Shown here one piece after another: positions 36,360 through 48,830 of a stretch of DNA of 64,000 bases. The first letter of the stretch is position 1; every line of letters starts with the position of its first letter. The notes under the pieces are model-generated. The model searched no databases. It was given only the letters and a program-made list of their open reading frames with translations, and was not told where the DNA came from. Source of the stretch: Absidia repens (taxonomy: Eukaryota; Mucoromycota; Mucoromycetes; Mucorales; Cunninghamellaceae); the NCBI GenBank assembly GCA_002105175.1, contig MCGE01000009.1:372001-436000 (forward strand). The letters run 5' to 3'. The position numbers and the translations under genes are program-made.

Positions 36360-39300
36360 CTCAAGCGATTTATGTGATGGTCATGGGACGCATGTTGCTG
36401 GTATTTTAGCTGCCAATGACACTATTAAGGTAAGGTTTAAAACCTATTCAAGTGCGTGCTGAATATATTTCTCGTTTTGTTTTTTGTTAGGGATTCGAAG
36501 GGGTTGCTCCTGGTGTTACCCTTGGTGCGTGGAGGTAATCGTGTGTTTTCTATAGCATTGATTATATATTAACGACTCATCTATCTATTTAAACCTGTCT
36601 CTTTCTCTCTTAGAATATTTGGTTGCCAGGGTGATACTGACGATGACATCATTCTAGCAGCTGCGTAAGATACTCAACTCTCACCAAATGGGCTATTCTG
36701 AATATTAACGACTACCTTTATCTATCTTAGTGACATGGCGGCTAATGCGGGTATGGATGTAATTAATTTATCTCTTGGCGGTGGCGTTAGTGCCTGGGGC
36801 GAAGTAAGTGAATTTGTGTGTGTTTTAGGGTATGTCTTCTTTTTGTCACTCGGAATACAAACTACCTTATATATCATATACAATAGGATGCACTTGCTGT
36901 CGCACTCTCCAATTTGGCTAATAGAGGCATTGTTGTGGTGGTTGCTCAAGGAAATGAAGGAAGAGATGGTAAGGAAGAAAACACGTATATCATAGCCAGT
37001 TCTGACTCCTTATTCTCTTAGGAATTGCCAGGACACCATCACCAGCTATCGGCGAGCATGTACTTGCTGTGGGATCAGTAGATAATGCCAGCCGACTGGG
37101 TCACTTGTTACGTGTATACCATAAAGGGCGCGAACTTGGTAGCTATGGTAAGGATGAAATGAAATACGTCGAAAAAGGACCTTGAAGGTAGTAGTCATCA
37201 CATAGAACAAACACTTCTATTTATATCATTAGAATACACTTTGACAGATGGCTCGCAATTTGTATTGAATGGATCAGACACGGAATTTACCACTCTCGTA
37301 CGACGACATGAAAATATGACGTCCGAACACACCGAAGATAACGAAACTGGCTGCGACCCCATTATGCACGATATTGTTGGCAAGGTGATGTTAGTGAAAC
37401 AAGGTGGCTGTGACTTTGGACAAAAAGCAATGCAGGTACAAAATGCAGGTGGCGCTGGCTTACTGATTTACAACCCTGATCCCGACGATGAACCCGCTTC
37501 CATTGACATTCGTCGTTACTCCCGTGTGCATATCCCAGTGGCCTCTCTGACTAGTCAAGATGGTCTCTCTCTTTTGCGACATTACTATCAAACTAAGAAC
37601 AATTCTCACATGACCATGAAATTTATCTCTGAAGTCATGCCTATCAAGAATGTCGGGCATATGTCAGTGTAAGTAGGAAAAGAACAACAAAAAAAAGGGG
37701 GGGTGTTAAGAAAATACCTGCGTAAATGAGAAGCTGTATAAAAAATCTCAATCTATTTTCATCAATCGCTAGATTTTCCACTTGGGGTCCTGATCCAGAG
37801 GTAATACAATAACATATTGGCAATGGATATATATATCTCCTAATACTCTTTACTGTCTATGATAGTTACATGTCAAACCTGATATAGTAGGGGTTGGTGG
37901 CTCCATGTACTCTACATTCCCGATGGAAATGGGTAAGTAATTCAGCATCATGTAACATGATTGATTGTTGTGTACTCTATTAACATTTCTTTTGAAAAAA
38001 ATAGGCGCCTACACGACTATGAGTGGAACAAGCATGGCAACAGTATGTACAATCCTATTATTACTATGATATAAAGTTTAATTTTATGTTTTTTATGGTA
38101 GCCCTATATCAGTGGGTGTGTGGCACTATTAATGCAAGCGACAAGGAAAAATTCACCTGAATCCATTATCAGGCACCTGCTGAACTACGCCAAACCAATT
38201 TACTCTCCAGATGGTATCCATTTAGAATCCATGGCAAAACAAGGCTCTGGTTTGGTTCAAGTAGGATAAGAAAAAAAAAAATTGGGGTTTTGAAAACTCG
38301 TGGGAATTGACTAAAAAAATGATGATGACTCTATTTTAGATTTATGATTCCATTCTAGCTTCCACCAATGTGCATCCTTACAAGATTTCGCTGAATGATA
38401 CCGATCACTTCCAAACATCCACTCAGCTCATGATTGAAAATACATCCAATGCCACCAAGACCTATCAACTGGGACATTTACCTGCAATGGCTATTTCTGG
38501 TAAAATTTTAGGAAGGGGAAAACGGACAAGAGGGTAAACAGTGAACGTGGGAGGGATTGGATTTTTTTTAATAATTTTTTATTTTATATAGGTTATGATT
38601 TCAAGAAAAGTGCTGTGCCATCACGAAAAGGGAAATATCATATAGTCAACGGTACTGTACAATTTGAAATGGATAATATTACTTTGGAACGATATGAAAA
38701 AAAGAATGTTACTGTGTACTTTGAACAACCTCCTCATGTAAATGTTACTGTCTCTCCTTTGGTTTATGGAGGCTTCCTTCAGTTGCGGCAAATAACAGAA
38801 AATGAATACCCAATCGACGACAAATCAATTCATGTCCCTTATTTTGGTGTGCTTGGCAATCAACGTGATCTACCAATTTTTGATACCATTGTAAGTCCAG
38901 TCAGTTAGTCAAACGAAAAAAAAGTCGATGGAAAAGATGAGCTGATGACTTTTTTTTTTCTTTTTTTTTTTTTTTTTTTTTTTTTTGGTGGGCTACTACG
39001 GTGTATGTCACTGATTAGCAAGGATATCCATATATAGGAAGTGGGGGAGGAAGTCCAGTGCATTCCGATGTATCATCTACTTGGTATCCAACGTACAATT
39101 TCGATCAAGGCGAAAAATTGCACCTCTATGTCCGTCTTGGCAGCCCAACAGCACTATTGAAATGTGAATTGATCAAGGACAAAAAAGTTGTGGGGTATGT
39201 ATCTCGATTCCATAATGCCTGGGTGCCTCGAAATGACAACAGCCGTGATAATTACGATTATTCGATCAACTGGAATGGCCATGTAGCAACAGATTATCGG

Positions 39301-39504
39301 AACAGTTTAATCCCTTCGGCAGCAGCAGCAGCAGCAGCAGAAGAAGACGATGAAGCGGATGCTCGGTCCTCACTCACTATCAAGACTTACCCAGCCGATC
39401 CTGGTATTTATCATCTTCGACTCTCCGCTCTCAAGATTTATGGTAATGCCGAACGTAATGAAGATTGGGAAACTTGGAACTCGTTTGAATTTGAAATTAT
39501 CTAG
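35211..39504 (+). CDS. Secreted subtilisin-like serine protease with PA domain (S8)
   Basis: Seventeen exons encode 1007 aa: 35211..36035, 36107..36158, 36239..36272, 36366..36429, 36491..36534, 36614..36664, 36731..36803, 36887..36968, 37022..37147, 37233..37668, 37773..37800, 37866..37932, 38005..38042, 38102..38260, 38340..38499, 38592..38890 and 39019..39504. The N-terminus is a signal peptide (LLLICIILYSVLILSDLVEA). An inhibitor-I9-like propeptide follows (RYTVQFQS to about 120). The catalytic triad is intact: Asp260 (GILDSGVDYKHP), His310 (DGHGTHVAG) and Ser637 (SGTSMATPY), with oxyanion Asn404 (AQGNEGRD). A protease-associated domain (about 480-575, GKVMLVKQGGCDFGQKA) is inserted between Asn and Ser. 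After ~690 come beta-rich fn3-like regions with many N-x-S/T sites. This is the layout of fungal secreted or wall-associated subtilases. Every junction keeps frame. Confidence 0.93.
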
Positions 39505-39979
39505 CATAGTTTATTAGTATGAGTATTAGTGGTATAGTACATATGGCTTTAGTTGATAGTATTGTTTTTATTTATTTATTATCTGATATTATACTTTTTA
39601 TCAATAAAAAAAAAAAAAATGATGGATTGTTTTAGGAATTTTTCCTGATGGATTCCATCAACCTCGTTGTCCCACTTTGGTAATTTAAACAGCGGTCCGC
39701 CCTTTTTCTTTTTTTTTTTTTGCTCTTACCCACACTTTTTTTCTTTTTCCTTTTACAATATCAATCAATCCTCAACACAACGAAACAATAGCACCACTCT
39801 TTTCCCAGTCAATGAAACAATAACCAAATAAGGGGACACATACTTCTTCTTCACACCCCTTCAGATCAACTTCAGCACTATTGATTTTATATTGACGTTG
39901 TTTTAGATATAATTTTACAGCACCACCACTACCACCACCAACAACAACACCCACAGCAAGGAATCTACCCAGTATTGAC
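39505..39979. other. Intergenic between tandem + genes
   Basis: Holds the AATAAA signal and A-run ending the protease gene (39603-39620). A T/C-rich tract (39700-39760) then leads into the next gene. Confidence 0.55.
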
Positions 39980-41793
39980 ATGGCCCAATTATCAGAGTAT
40001 GGTGAACGAGTGATTGACAGAATCAATATGATCGGTATGTGGATCGCTGTCCTTGTTTGTATTCGCAACTTCATTGTCTGTCACCGTCAATACCAACGCA
40101 CTCGGGGGAAAATGTAAGTATGAGGGTGGCAAAAGCCTACTGAACCTTAAATCTACTTACTCATTATTCTATCTCTCTAGTCATCTTGTCAATATAGCTC
40201 AAGTAGTCGTGTTCTTCATCTATCGGTTTTTATATGGCCTCATTCCTCTTTTTGAAATTAAAACGTGCGCCTATTATCCTTTACTTGTATCGTATGTATC
40301 ACCTCTTTTTATAGAAAATGGAACCACTTTACTGATTTAATGTTTGATTGTCTTATTTTAGACTATGGCATTTGGACTATCTATTATTTTATGCCGGTAA
40401 GTCATCTCCACTACTTCTAGTTTTACGGTCCCTTTTTTTTTTTTTTTTTTTTTGTGGGGAAATGTCATTGACTGATTTTTCTCTCTTCAATGATTAGTGA
40501 TGTTTCTGCGGCTATTGATTATCGAATCCGACAAGAATTCCCTCTGGATAAAGATTGTAGGCATAGCTTTGATCACGTTACGATTTTCAGATTGGCCCTA
40601 TGAATTGGCATTTTTACCTGGAGAACAATCTCTTCTGGACTCTTCATCGGCATCTGGATCTACTTGCTGGGCTATTTGGTAAGAACATGGGTTGCAACTC
40701 GTAAAATCAATCTAACTGACTGACTGACTGACTGACTGACCAACTGACCGACACTTCTTTCTTTAGGGCAAACGGGGTGATTATTCTCAACTTCATTGGC
40801 GATGCATTGGCCAATTTGTTTCTCAGTGGCATGTTTGTTAGAAGGTAAAATCGTAAAACCTCATCTAACAAGAAAAGAAAAAGTCGGCGTTTACTAAACA
40901 CTTTTATTTCAAATAGACTTTATGTGCATATTCGCCGATCCAGAAAAGTGATGAGCCACCGCAACTGTGTGATTGAATATATTGCCCGGAAATCTCTGAT
41001 ATGTTTGGCTCTAACCTTTGTGGTGAATTTGATCATGAACTTGTTCAAGGTGACGATGTTTCTAGGTGATCGATCGGATGTAAGTGTATTACCATTAGGA
41101 TGCGGGATGTAAAACATTTAAAAAATACTCACAAGCGTTTTCTATCTGGTTTCTTTGTTGTAGGCCTTCACGGTGTATTTTGCTATTATAGAATCAACAC
41201 TTTTGGTGGAAGCCTTACGTATGGATCATTATGGCATGCATGATCGGTCCTCCTGCCAACATTGTGTGCATTCTGGTTATACTGAAATCCATCATGAACG
41301 AGCAAGGAAAAGGAACAACAACAAAAAAGACGAAGAAGACGGATTAAATTCCAACAAAACCGATGGCAATGACAGTAATCATACAACCAGCTTTCACGAC
41401 CCAACGATCCCTCATAGCAACGATCTTCGACATCACGATTCTCAACACATTGCATTGGAAATGGTTCCAACACGTGCCACTGTCTCTTTGCCGAAATCTT
41501 TTTCATTGATAAACAAAAATCTGTATCATCTCTATCCTCCCACTTCCTCTCATCATTCGCAACAACAACAGCAGCAATATCAGCATCGACCTCAACACGC
41601 TTCGTTGAATTTGAAAACCTTCCATGGTGTCAATCAAGTTTCTTCGGCGCCCCCTTTTGCTGGACCTATTCGACCTGTCATTCGTTCTAGTGGTGAGATT
41701 GAAGTCACGCCAACCGTCTCCTTGGGGTCAATTGAACTTGACCAACCCCCGAAATGGAACCTATCAAGTCGTAGCTCTGGCAAGCAGGACTAG
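39980..41793 (+). CDS. Seven-helix membrane protein of unknown family
   Basis: Seven exons, join(39980..40113, 40181..40291, 40362..40396, 40498..40678, 40767..40844, 40917..41079, 41164..41793), encode 443 aa. All junctions keep frame. Hydrophobic segments: MWIAVLVCIRNFIV; NIAQVVVFFIYRFLYGLIPL; LDYLLFYAVMFLRLLII; IVGIALITLRFSDW; WANGVIILNFIGDALANLFL; LICLALTFVVNLIMNLFKV; FTVYFAIIESTLLVEAL. That makes seven. A long cytoplasmic-type tail follows from about residue 260: basic RARKRNNNKK, His- and Gln-rich stretches, and many Ser/Thr/Pro. This is the general architecture of fungal GPCR-like proteins, but I do not see a family-defining motif, so ligand and function are unknown. Intron 4 carries a short (GACT)n run at 40714-40740. 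Confidence 0.8.
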
Positions 41794-42179
41794 CAAATGG
41801 TTCCTACTCGTTCACCAACCTTTTAAATACCTTATTATTGTAGATATATATTTTCAAACTGATTCTTATTTTTTTATTTTTTTTACCCTCTATTTATACG
41901 ATGTATTACATCTTCTTTTTTATATACACATTTATTTTTATTTATCTATACTCTGTATGACAATAAAAATTACTTTCTGTATTTTGTAATATCAAATTCT
42001 ATTTGTCTTGATCTGCTTGTCTCCGATTATTTTTTCTTTTCCTGTATGTACATATACTGCATAAAATCACATTCCTATAGCAGAAAGCCTGAGACACTTC
42101 CACTTTACACTCCCAAATTCAAAAGAAAAAAATGCGAGTTTCAACATTGGAGTGAGGGTTTCATGTTCCCTTTCTTATA
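41794..42179. other. 3' flank
   Basis: AATAAA near 41962 and a T-rich tract; nothing else is seen. Confidence 0.5.
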
Positions 42180-43008
42180 TACCATATGCTATGAAAAAGA
42201 ATAAACTGGATATATACAGTATGTTTGCATGCAGCCAACAATTTACTTGGGGCTTTTGGAGGAAAGTAGTTATGATGGATGATTTAGAAATCAGGTGCTT
42301 GATTGAATTCCCACAAAACAGCTATCATAACGACACTGCTTGCTCTCTGATGGGTCAGAGGATGACTAATAGAATAAAAAAAAGACATATTTTATTGAGG
42401 GTATGTGGGGGTCATTGATTCTAACAAAGGGATCTGATGAGATGTCATTGGGGAGGCTATTGGAAGATCTAAAGAAAGGTTGATAATAATCTAATGGGAC
42501 GATTGCAAAAAGAGGTCTAAGATACTGACAAGACATGAGAAAGACTAAAAGGCCTTCATTATTGAAGAACGACAGCGGTTAACGCTAAGCAAAAGGGGGG
42601 GGGAGAGAAACGATGATAAACAGGGATCGATTGCATAAGACGTGGGGGAGATTAATGCGACATTTTTCATTGAAGCAGATAAAAAGAGACATATTTTATT
42701 CAAATATATATATATATAAAGTATGACAAAGAAACACCAAACCAAGTTAATGAAGGCTTTGCAAAGCAAATTAAATGGAGGTCCCTAATCCTGAATCCAA
42801 AATGAAAGGGTTTCCCCATGCATCTTGTAATCCCTGATCCGAAACCCCTTCTAAACTAGTTCTAACATTAATCTAAGTCCACTATGACCTCATAGAGGTT
42901 GAGCTGGTGAAGGAAAAAAGAAATAAAAAAAAAATGAAAAAAGGAAGAGAGCGAAGAAATAAAAAATTGGGGAAAAAATAAAATCCACGTGGGCGGAATT
43001 TGAAATGC
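42180..43008 (+). repeat. Repeat family A, copy 7
   Basis: Opens with the diverged 'atatacagtatgtttgcatg' block, then aaatcaggtgcttgattg, two ~100-bp modules (42420-42680), the tattcaaatatatatata core, the 'aaaatgaaagggtttcccc' block (42799-42819) and the terminus cacgtgggcggaatttgaaa. Confidence 0.88.
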
Positions 43009-43834
43009 ATCCTACGGCTACAGCAGCCTACACCGCCCATAGCGCCAATGTGTCGATGTCTTTGCACTCCCCGTTCTCCGTGGAATAGTGTATCACATAT
43101 CGTAGAATAGCTTACTCGTCCAATATAGTAATAATTTATCCCAACATTTATTGTAGAGTAGTTAGTTGCTTATCGTAGAATTCTTAACTTCTTTGTATAC
43201 CTTATGTTACCGCTTATTCCACTTTAAAATTCGGAGGTGTTATTCAACATCTGTGTCATTAATAAAAGACCCTACTGACTTTGCTCAACATTTACTCCAT
43301 TGTTATCACTGTATCAAAAAAAGAAAAAGAAAAGAGAGATGTAAACTGAGTTCATGAAAACATTTTGCCGCCTACGACATTTCGCACTTCTGAATAAGGA
43401 CCAACCGTCGTGTGCATCATCCCGCCTATTAGTCCTACTTTAAAAAAAGGGTTGTAGGAGATCTCCTAGAGTGGCTTTAAAATAGTCAACATGTAAAAAT
43501 CCGGTGATGAACGATAAAGACAATCTGTGGACAGGAAAATAACAATCACCTATACAACGACCTAGCTACTGGATGTGGTGCATATATATATGAACATTTT
43601 TACAGAAGCATCAGTCCCTGCAGCCAGTGAGCACTTGCAATCATCATTCCTCTACCGCACAATCGCACTTTTGAACAATCATCATTCTGATAAAATCATG
43701 GTTCCCATGTAATCATTCCGCACAATCATCAAGAATACAATAAGAAATATAGTTCTAGTTTATTGATTGTAAAATAATACTAAAGATATATCTAGTTTAT
43801 TGGCTACAAAACAATAATGACAATGATAACTAAT
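43009..43834. other. Spacer with short direct repeats
   Basis: AT-rich. 43640-43730 has the short phrase 'caatcatcattc' and variants repeated four times. No gene is seen before the minus-strand stop at 43835. Confidence 0.45.
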
Positions 43835-45028
43835 CTACGACATTTGCAATGTAATCTTTTCCAGCACAAGAGCCTGGACATGATCCAATATAGCCGGCAA
43901 GCGATCCATATCCATTTCTATGACCTGGTAGTGAGGTTGTCCTGTAGTTTGTAGCTGTTTGTTGGTATTCACTAATTTGTCCTGCCATGCACGCATTCGG
44001 TCCAGCAAGTCCTTTTGGTTGAGATTGGCAGCAGCATCATGAGGGCTTTGTTGTATCAAGTCTTGATGGGTAGCTTTATCGGGGATGACCAAGAGGAGAG
44101 GAACCACAATGGCTCGTTTTTGGTGAGAATTTTGATCTTCTTTGTTTGGATCATTTCCCTGTAGCAATCCAAGTAAAAGTCGTTGATCCACAAGATCACC
44201 TTCTATGATCAGAGATTTTCCATCTGCAATTGATTTACAGACATCGGTGTCCAGACCTTAATAATCCATTCGAAATTGTTAGTCATTTGATATATTCTCT
44301 TCATAATCAACAACCTCCTTTATTATTACCTTGGTATACAAGTTGACATTCTTTGGTCATCGTTCGCAAAAATGAGTCGCAGTCGCCATTCATTTCCCAG
44401 ACTCTCGGAGGTGTTGAGCCACTACGTAAGATAACAAAAAAATGATTAAAAAAACACACGCTCATTCTTCCATCCAATTGCATGATTTGAGAGACTTACT
44501 CGATAATAGTGTGCATCAAATCGTAGATAACATCTGTTTTCAAAACCGAGGACAGATTCAGTCGTTCAGATAAGCGAGTAGCCATGGTAGATTTTCCCGT
44601 CATGCCTGTACCAGCCAGCAGAATAACGAGAGGAATCCGTTGATGATGAAAACTAGAATAATGCCGATAAATATATAGTTTTAACTTCACAGTCATCTTT
44701 TGTATTGTGCTTATATTATTTACCTTGACATGGTTTTGTACCACTGAATATGAATCGCGCCGTAACCATGTTGTTCCATCAAGGTAAACAGTTCCCGTTG
44801 GAGATCTTGTTGAGAGACATCGAGTTGACCTTTATCCACTAGATGCTTTTTCAAATCAAGGGCAATACGAATGGCATGTGCATAGGTGATTTGTGCAGCG
44901 GTGAGCATGCGACACAGAATGAATCGTGAGAGGACATAATAATGTTGATCCGAAAGATGGACGCGTACTTTGACAAAATCGTATTTCGAGGCCGAGTTTT
45001 TCTGACTCGTGAGACCCTTTTCAACCAT
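43835..45028 (-). CDS. LPA1-like P-loop protein, 2-phosphoglycerate kinase family
   Basis: Four exons, complement(join(43835..44256, 44330..44421, 44500..44652, 44724..45028)), encode 323 aa. The N-terminal ATP-cone-like region reads SASKYDFVKVRVHLS, then HYYVLSRFILCRMLTAAQI and LDVSQQDLQRELFTLMEQHG. The P-loop kinase domain has HHQRIPLVILLAGTGMTGKS with Walker A at 116-124, followed by LKTDVIYDLM and a later LIIEGDLVDQRLLLG. This is the arrangement of the plant LPA1 family (low phytic acid) and of archaeal 2-phosphoglycerate kinases. It points to a role in inositol phosphate or 2,3-bisphosphoglycerate metabolism; the real substrate is unproven. The ATG at 45028 follows a consensus acceptor (gttggtcag), so an upstream exon near 45155-45260 (RSDDGILCAFCVIEPGG) may belong to the gene. 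I could not join it. Confidence 0.83.
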
Positions 45029-45728
45029 TATGCATCCTGACCAACAAGAAAGAATAAAAAAAATTAAAATACAGAATATATTCAAAAAAGTTAAAGAGGA
45101 AGAGGGAAAAAGTTTTTTTTTTTTTATTATTTGCCCCACCCCCAAAAGCAATTTTTTTTATCACATTTAGAAGTCCGCGCTTTTGCACTATCAGTAGTGG
45201 TTGCCCGCCCGGCTCGATGACACAGAAGGCACACAAAATCCCATCATCAGATCGCTGAACAACCTGCGCTCGAAAATAAAATAAAACTTGATTTTTATAC
45301 ACAAAATAATGAATCCATTTGATAATTTTATTGCACAGAAACGTCTATATGTCAACCTCAAAAGATTCATTGAACGGATACCCTTTTATTGTTGCCACGA
45401 ACCCAGTGTAAGGGAGAAGCAATTTTTTAAACAGCGATCCAAGCGTGTTGAAACAGGGAGAGAACGAACACAAAGGTTATAATATTCCAATGTCAACGGT
45501 ACGAAGCGGCTCATCCCTTCTTACATGAATAAATGATTCATTCGAATAAAAACCTCTCTTATTCTTTTTTCTCTTTTATTATTTTCTTACGTTGTTTAAA
45601 TTTACCTGCATTGAATTTGTAAATCGAAGAAGAAAAAATAAAATTAGAGCTATATACAGAAGGTCAACTTTCGATTTGTTACTGCCACTTGGACTCAAAA
45701 AGAAAAGGAACAATCAAGGTCATCCTTG
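45029..45728. promoter_or_regulatory. Divergent intergenic region, LPA1-like / kelch genes
   Basis: About 700 bp separating two divergently transcribed genes. It holds T-runs (45111-45124), a possible upstream exon of the minus-strand gene at 45155-45260, and AT-rich leader sequence before the kelch gene. No clear TATA box is visible. Confidence 0.45.
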
Positions 45729-46922
45729 ATGATGATGATGATTTTACTTTTATTTTTACTTGTTTATTACAGTAGCTTATTCTGGCTACAGAGTGACGCT
45801 TACAAACCCGTCAGTCGTTTTGCCCACTCAGCGGTCTTAGTAAACAATAGGTGAATATTTTTTTTTTCTTTTTCTTTCTTATTTTTTTTTAAAAAAATAT
45901 ATTTATAATATGATTCTATTCTCTCAGTATATACTTTTATGGTGGAGACACTGCAGTTGGAACTCCAGCTGATACTCCCCTTTGGCTATCGGATTTAGCT
46001 GTCTTACCGATCGATATGCCGTACTCTTTGACTCACATTCCATGGCGATCTTCTTCTGGCACTCAACAAGAGGGACCCCCAGTCTATTCTCAGGTTGCTT
46101 TTGTTGGAGGGCATAATGACGGAAATATGATTATTGTTGGTGGTGTCACTCCTGCGAACAACCTGACAGATGAAGCTACATTGGCCTACAGTTACGATTG
46201 CAGCTTGGGACGTTGGAACTCATTTGGTTTACCTCGTGAAAACTACTTGAATCGCCAAGGTGCTTTTGCCACTGTTGTTGATAAAGGTGTGGCATATGTA
46301 AGGTTATGATATTTTCTTAAGATGATATTGTCTGTGTATTTATTTTGACAACTCACCTTCGTTTTCTCTTTGAAAGATATGGGGCGGTAAACGAGCTCGA
46401 CACCAAAAATTCAACGGCTCTGCAACACAACTACCATCCACTATGTATCGATTGGACTCGATGTATCCCTCCAACTCAACTATTGTAACTTCTCCCCTTC
46501 CAAATCCACCATTACGCTACTCTCATACACAAACTCTGGTCAACAATCGATGGATTGCTATTCTAGGCGGTTTCGATGGATTAACAGGTGGGCCTGTCTC
46601 CATGGAGGATATATGGACATTTGATACTCTCTCCCATAATTGGGCGCAAGTCAATGCTACTTTGGACAAAGAAAACAAACCGGCAAATCGAAGCTCACAT
46701 AGTCAAGCTCTGATGTCTGATGGCGTCTCTATCCTCATGTAAGTAGAGTAGGTGAGCAATTAAGAGTTCAGCTTTTTAACAAACTATTTTTTTTTTCTCG
46801 GGTAGATATGGCGGCTACGATGGATATCATGTTTTTAATGACGTCGCTGTACTGGACACAAGAACATGGAGATGGACAGTGAAGAACACGAATGCTGCTG
46901 TCCAGGGCCGAGCCGATGTAAG

Positions 46923-46986
<64 letters not shown>

Positions 46987-48100
46987 TCACATAGGCTTGT
47001 AAAAAATCACTCACCATCTTCTTTTTGTACATGACGCCGATGGTTACCTTTCCTTCTACAAGCATACAGGTAAAAAAAGATATAAAAACATATTCTTTTT
47101 TATATTAGATAAGCACTAGTTTTCATTTTACTTACTTTTGTCATCTTTAGCTACTCTGGTTGGAAATAATATGATCGTCGCATTTGGATTTACTGGCGTT
47201 TCGACATCATTGACGGTAATGTCTGATATTGAAGTACTGGACGTCACCACTTGGAGCTGGACGTCTTATTATGCCCCTTCCCCTGGCTACCCTGGTAATG
47301 GTGATGGTCCTAGTATTAATGGAAGTGGCAATCAATTCATTTTACCCGGCACTCCTTCTATGGCAATTGTGGCCGGTGCGGTAACTGGTGGTCTCGTTGT
47401 ATTTGTCCTTATCATTGTGGCGCTCTATATCTTCAACTACCAACAAAAGCACCGACGACACCATTCACCTCCTTCTACGGACGACCATGATGTAGTAGAA
47501 ACAACTTCTCACCGCGCTGGCGACAATGCATCCATTCTCTCTCCAACGAAAAAATACGCCATCAGCGACGACGACGATACCTTTGTTTGCAGTGCTCCAT
47601 CATCACCGCCACCAGCACCCACTCGACATAGCTCTTTACTCCCATCCCCTTGGAAAGATAACACTCCATCGTCTGATTGGAGGATCAGGCGTGCAGTGAC
47701 TGCATTTGGATCTCTCAGCACTAACAACAGCAGCATTAATAAAAATGTACAGCCGACCAGCAAACCGGACGAACCAATGAATATCAATCAAACCACAGCT
47801 GTAAAACGGGCAGCAACGACAGGTACCCCGTCGATGCGGCATCATCATTGTTCCAGTTCTTATATGGACAAGATACAAGACGAAGAAGAAAACAACGGTG
47901 TTCGTGGACACAACGCTATTGAAAACGCATCTGGATCTACCCCTCTTCACGCTAATAATGGTGACGATGATGACGATGACGATGGCTTTGATATTCAAGA
48001 ATTTATTTTGCACTCCGGTGAAATCTCCTCGGAACAACAAACTGCTGTAGATGGAGTTGGCGGTGCAGAAGAAGGACAAGCAACTACTACTTCGGAATGA
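45729..48100 (+). CDS. Kelch-repeat single-pass membrane protein
   Basis: Six exons, join(45729..45850, 45928..46297, 46377..46738, 46806..46917, 47063..47069, 47151..48100), encode 640 aa. A signal peptide with four starting Met codons (MILLLFLLVYYSSLFW) precedes a run of kelch blades: RFAHSAVLVNNRSIYFYGGD, FATVVDKGVAYIWGG, LRYSHTQTLVNNRWIAILGG, RSSHSQALMSDGVSILIYGG and RADHTATLVGNNMIVAFG. These form a beta-propeller outside the cell, with several N-x-S/T sites. A membrane segment lies at about 395-420 (MAIVAGAVTGGLVVFVLIIV), followed by a basic stop-transfer (QQKHRR). A long cytoplasmic tail of ~215 residues is rich in Ser, Asp and His, with an acidic run near the end. Exon 5 is only 7 nt (CATACAG) but restores the conserved HTAT of the last blade. 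The shape is that of fungal kelch-type surface or cortical proteins; the ligand is unknown. Confidence 0.88.
46925..46980. repeat. 56-bp poly(A) run inside kelch intron 4
   Basis: An uninterrupted A homopolymer starting 7 bp inside the donor of intron 4. It is the longest homopolymer in the window, so the length may be assembly-dependent. Confidence 0.9.
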
Positions 48101-48333
48101 ATTCCTTCCTCCTATCCCGATTCCTTTATCTTTTAGCATTATCATTATTAGTAGTAGTAGTAGTAGTGATAGTATTAGTATTGTTACTTTTTTTTATTCT
48201 TTTTTTTTATTATCAATAGTATCATTGTTTTATATTTATTCATGTATTGTACGCATCAAATAAACTTGTACTTTTTCTTCATATCAAAAAAAAAAAAAAA
48301 TCGAGCTGCAGCTCAGCAGGGACGCCGGAGAAA

Positions 48334-48830
48334 GCATTTGAATTTCCGCACACGTGAATTTTTATTCTCTCACTTTCTCTTCACCAATGTAACTCCTTTT
48401 GAGGTTATGGTGGACTTAGATTAGTGTCAGGACTAGTTTAGAAGAGATTTCAGCTCAGAAATTACAACATGCATGGGAAATCTTTTCATTTTGGATCTAG
48501 GATCTGAAGACACCATTAGTTTTTTATAGCCTTCATTAGCTTACTTTTAGTTTTAGTTTGTCCGCAGTTTGTATAGATGTCTAAATAAACTATGTCTCTT
48601 TTACCTGCTTCGATGAAAAATGTCTTATTAGTTTCTCTTTTGCTTTGTACAATAGATCTCTTTCTATAATGGCTCCTTTAGATTAGTGCTGGTAGCTTTT
48701 ATGTTGCATTAAAAGGTACCCGTTTATAACCTTCATCATGACTAGTCTGCTTTATACAATATATTAGATCCTTTTTTACAGTCCTTTAAAGTTTATCATT
48801 ATTAAGACCCCTAATGGTCTTCCTCATCCT
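48334..48830 (-). repeat. Repeat family A, copy 8 (inverted)
   Basis: On the plus strand it begins with the inverted terminus atttccgcacacgtgaattt and continues through 'cttagattagtgtcaggac', the inverted 'catgcatgggaaatc' block (48470) and the gttttagtttgtcc segment. It ends in two diverged ~100-bp modules. It lacks the 5' blocks of full copies. Confidence 0.85.
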
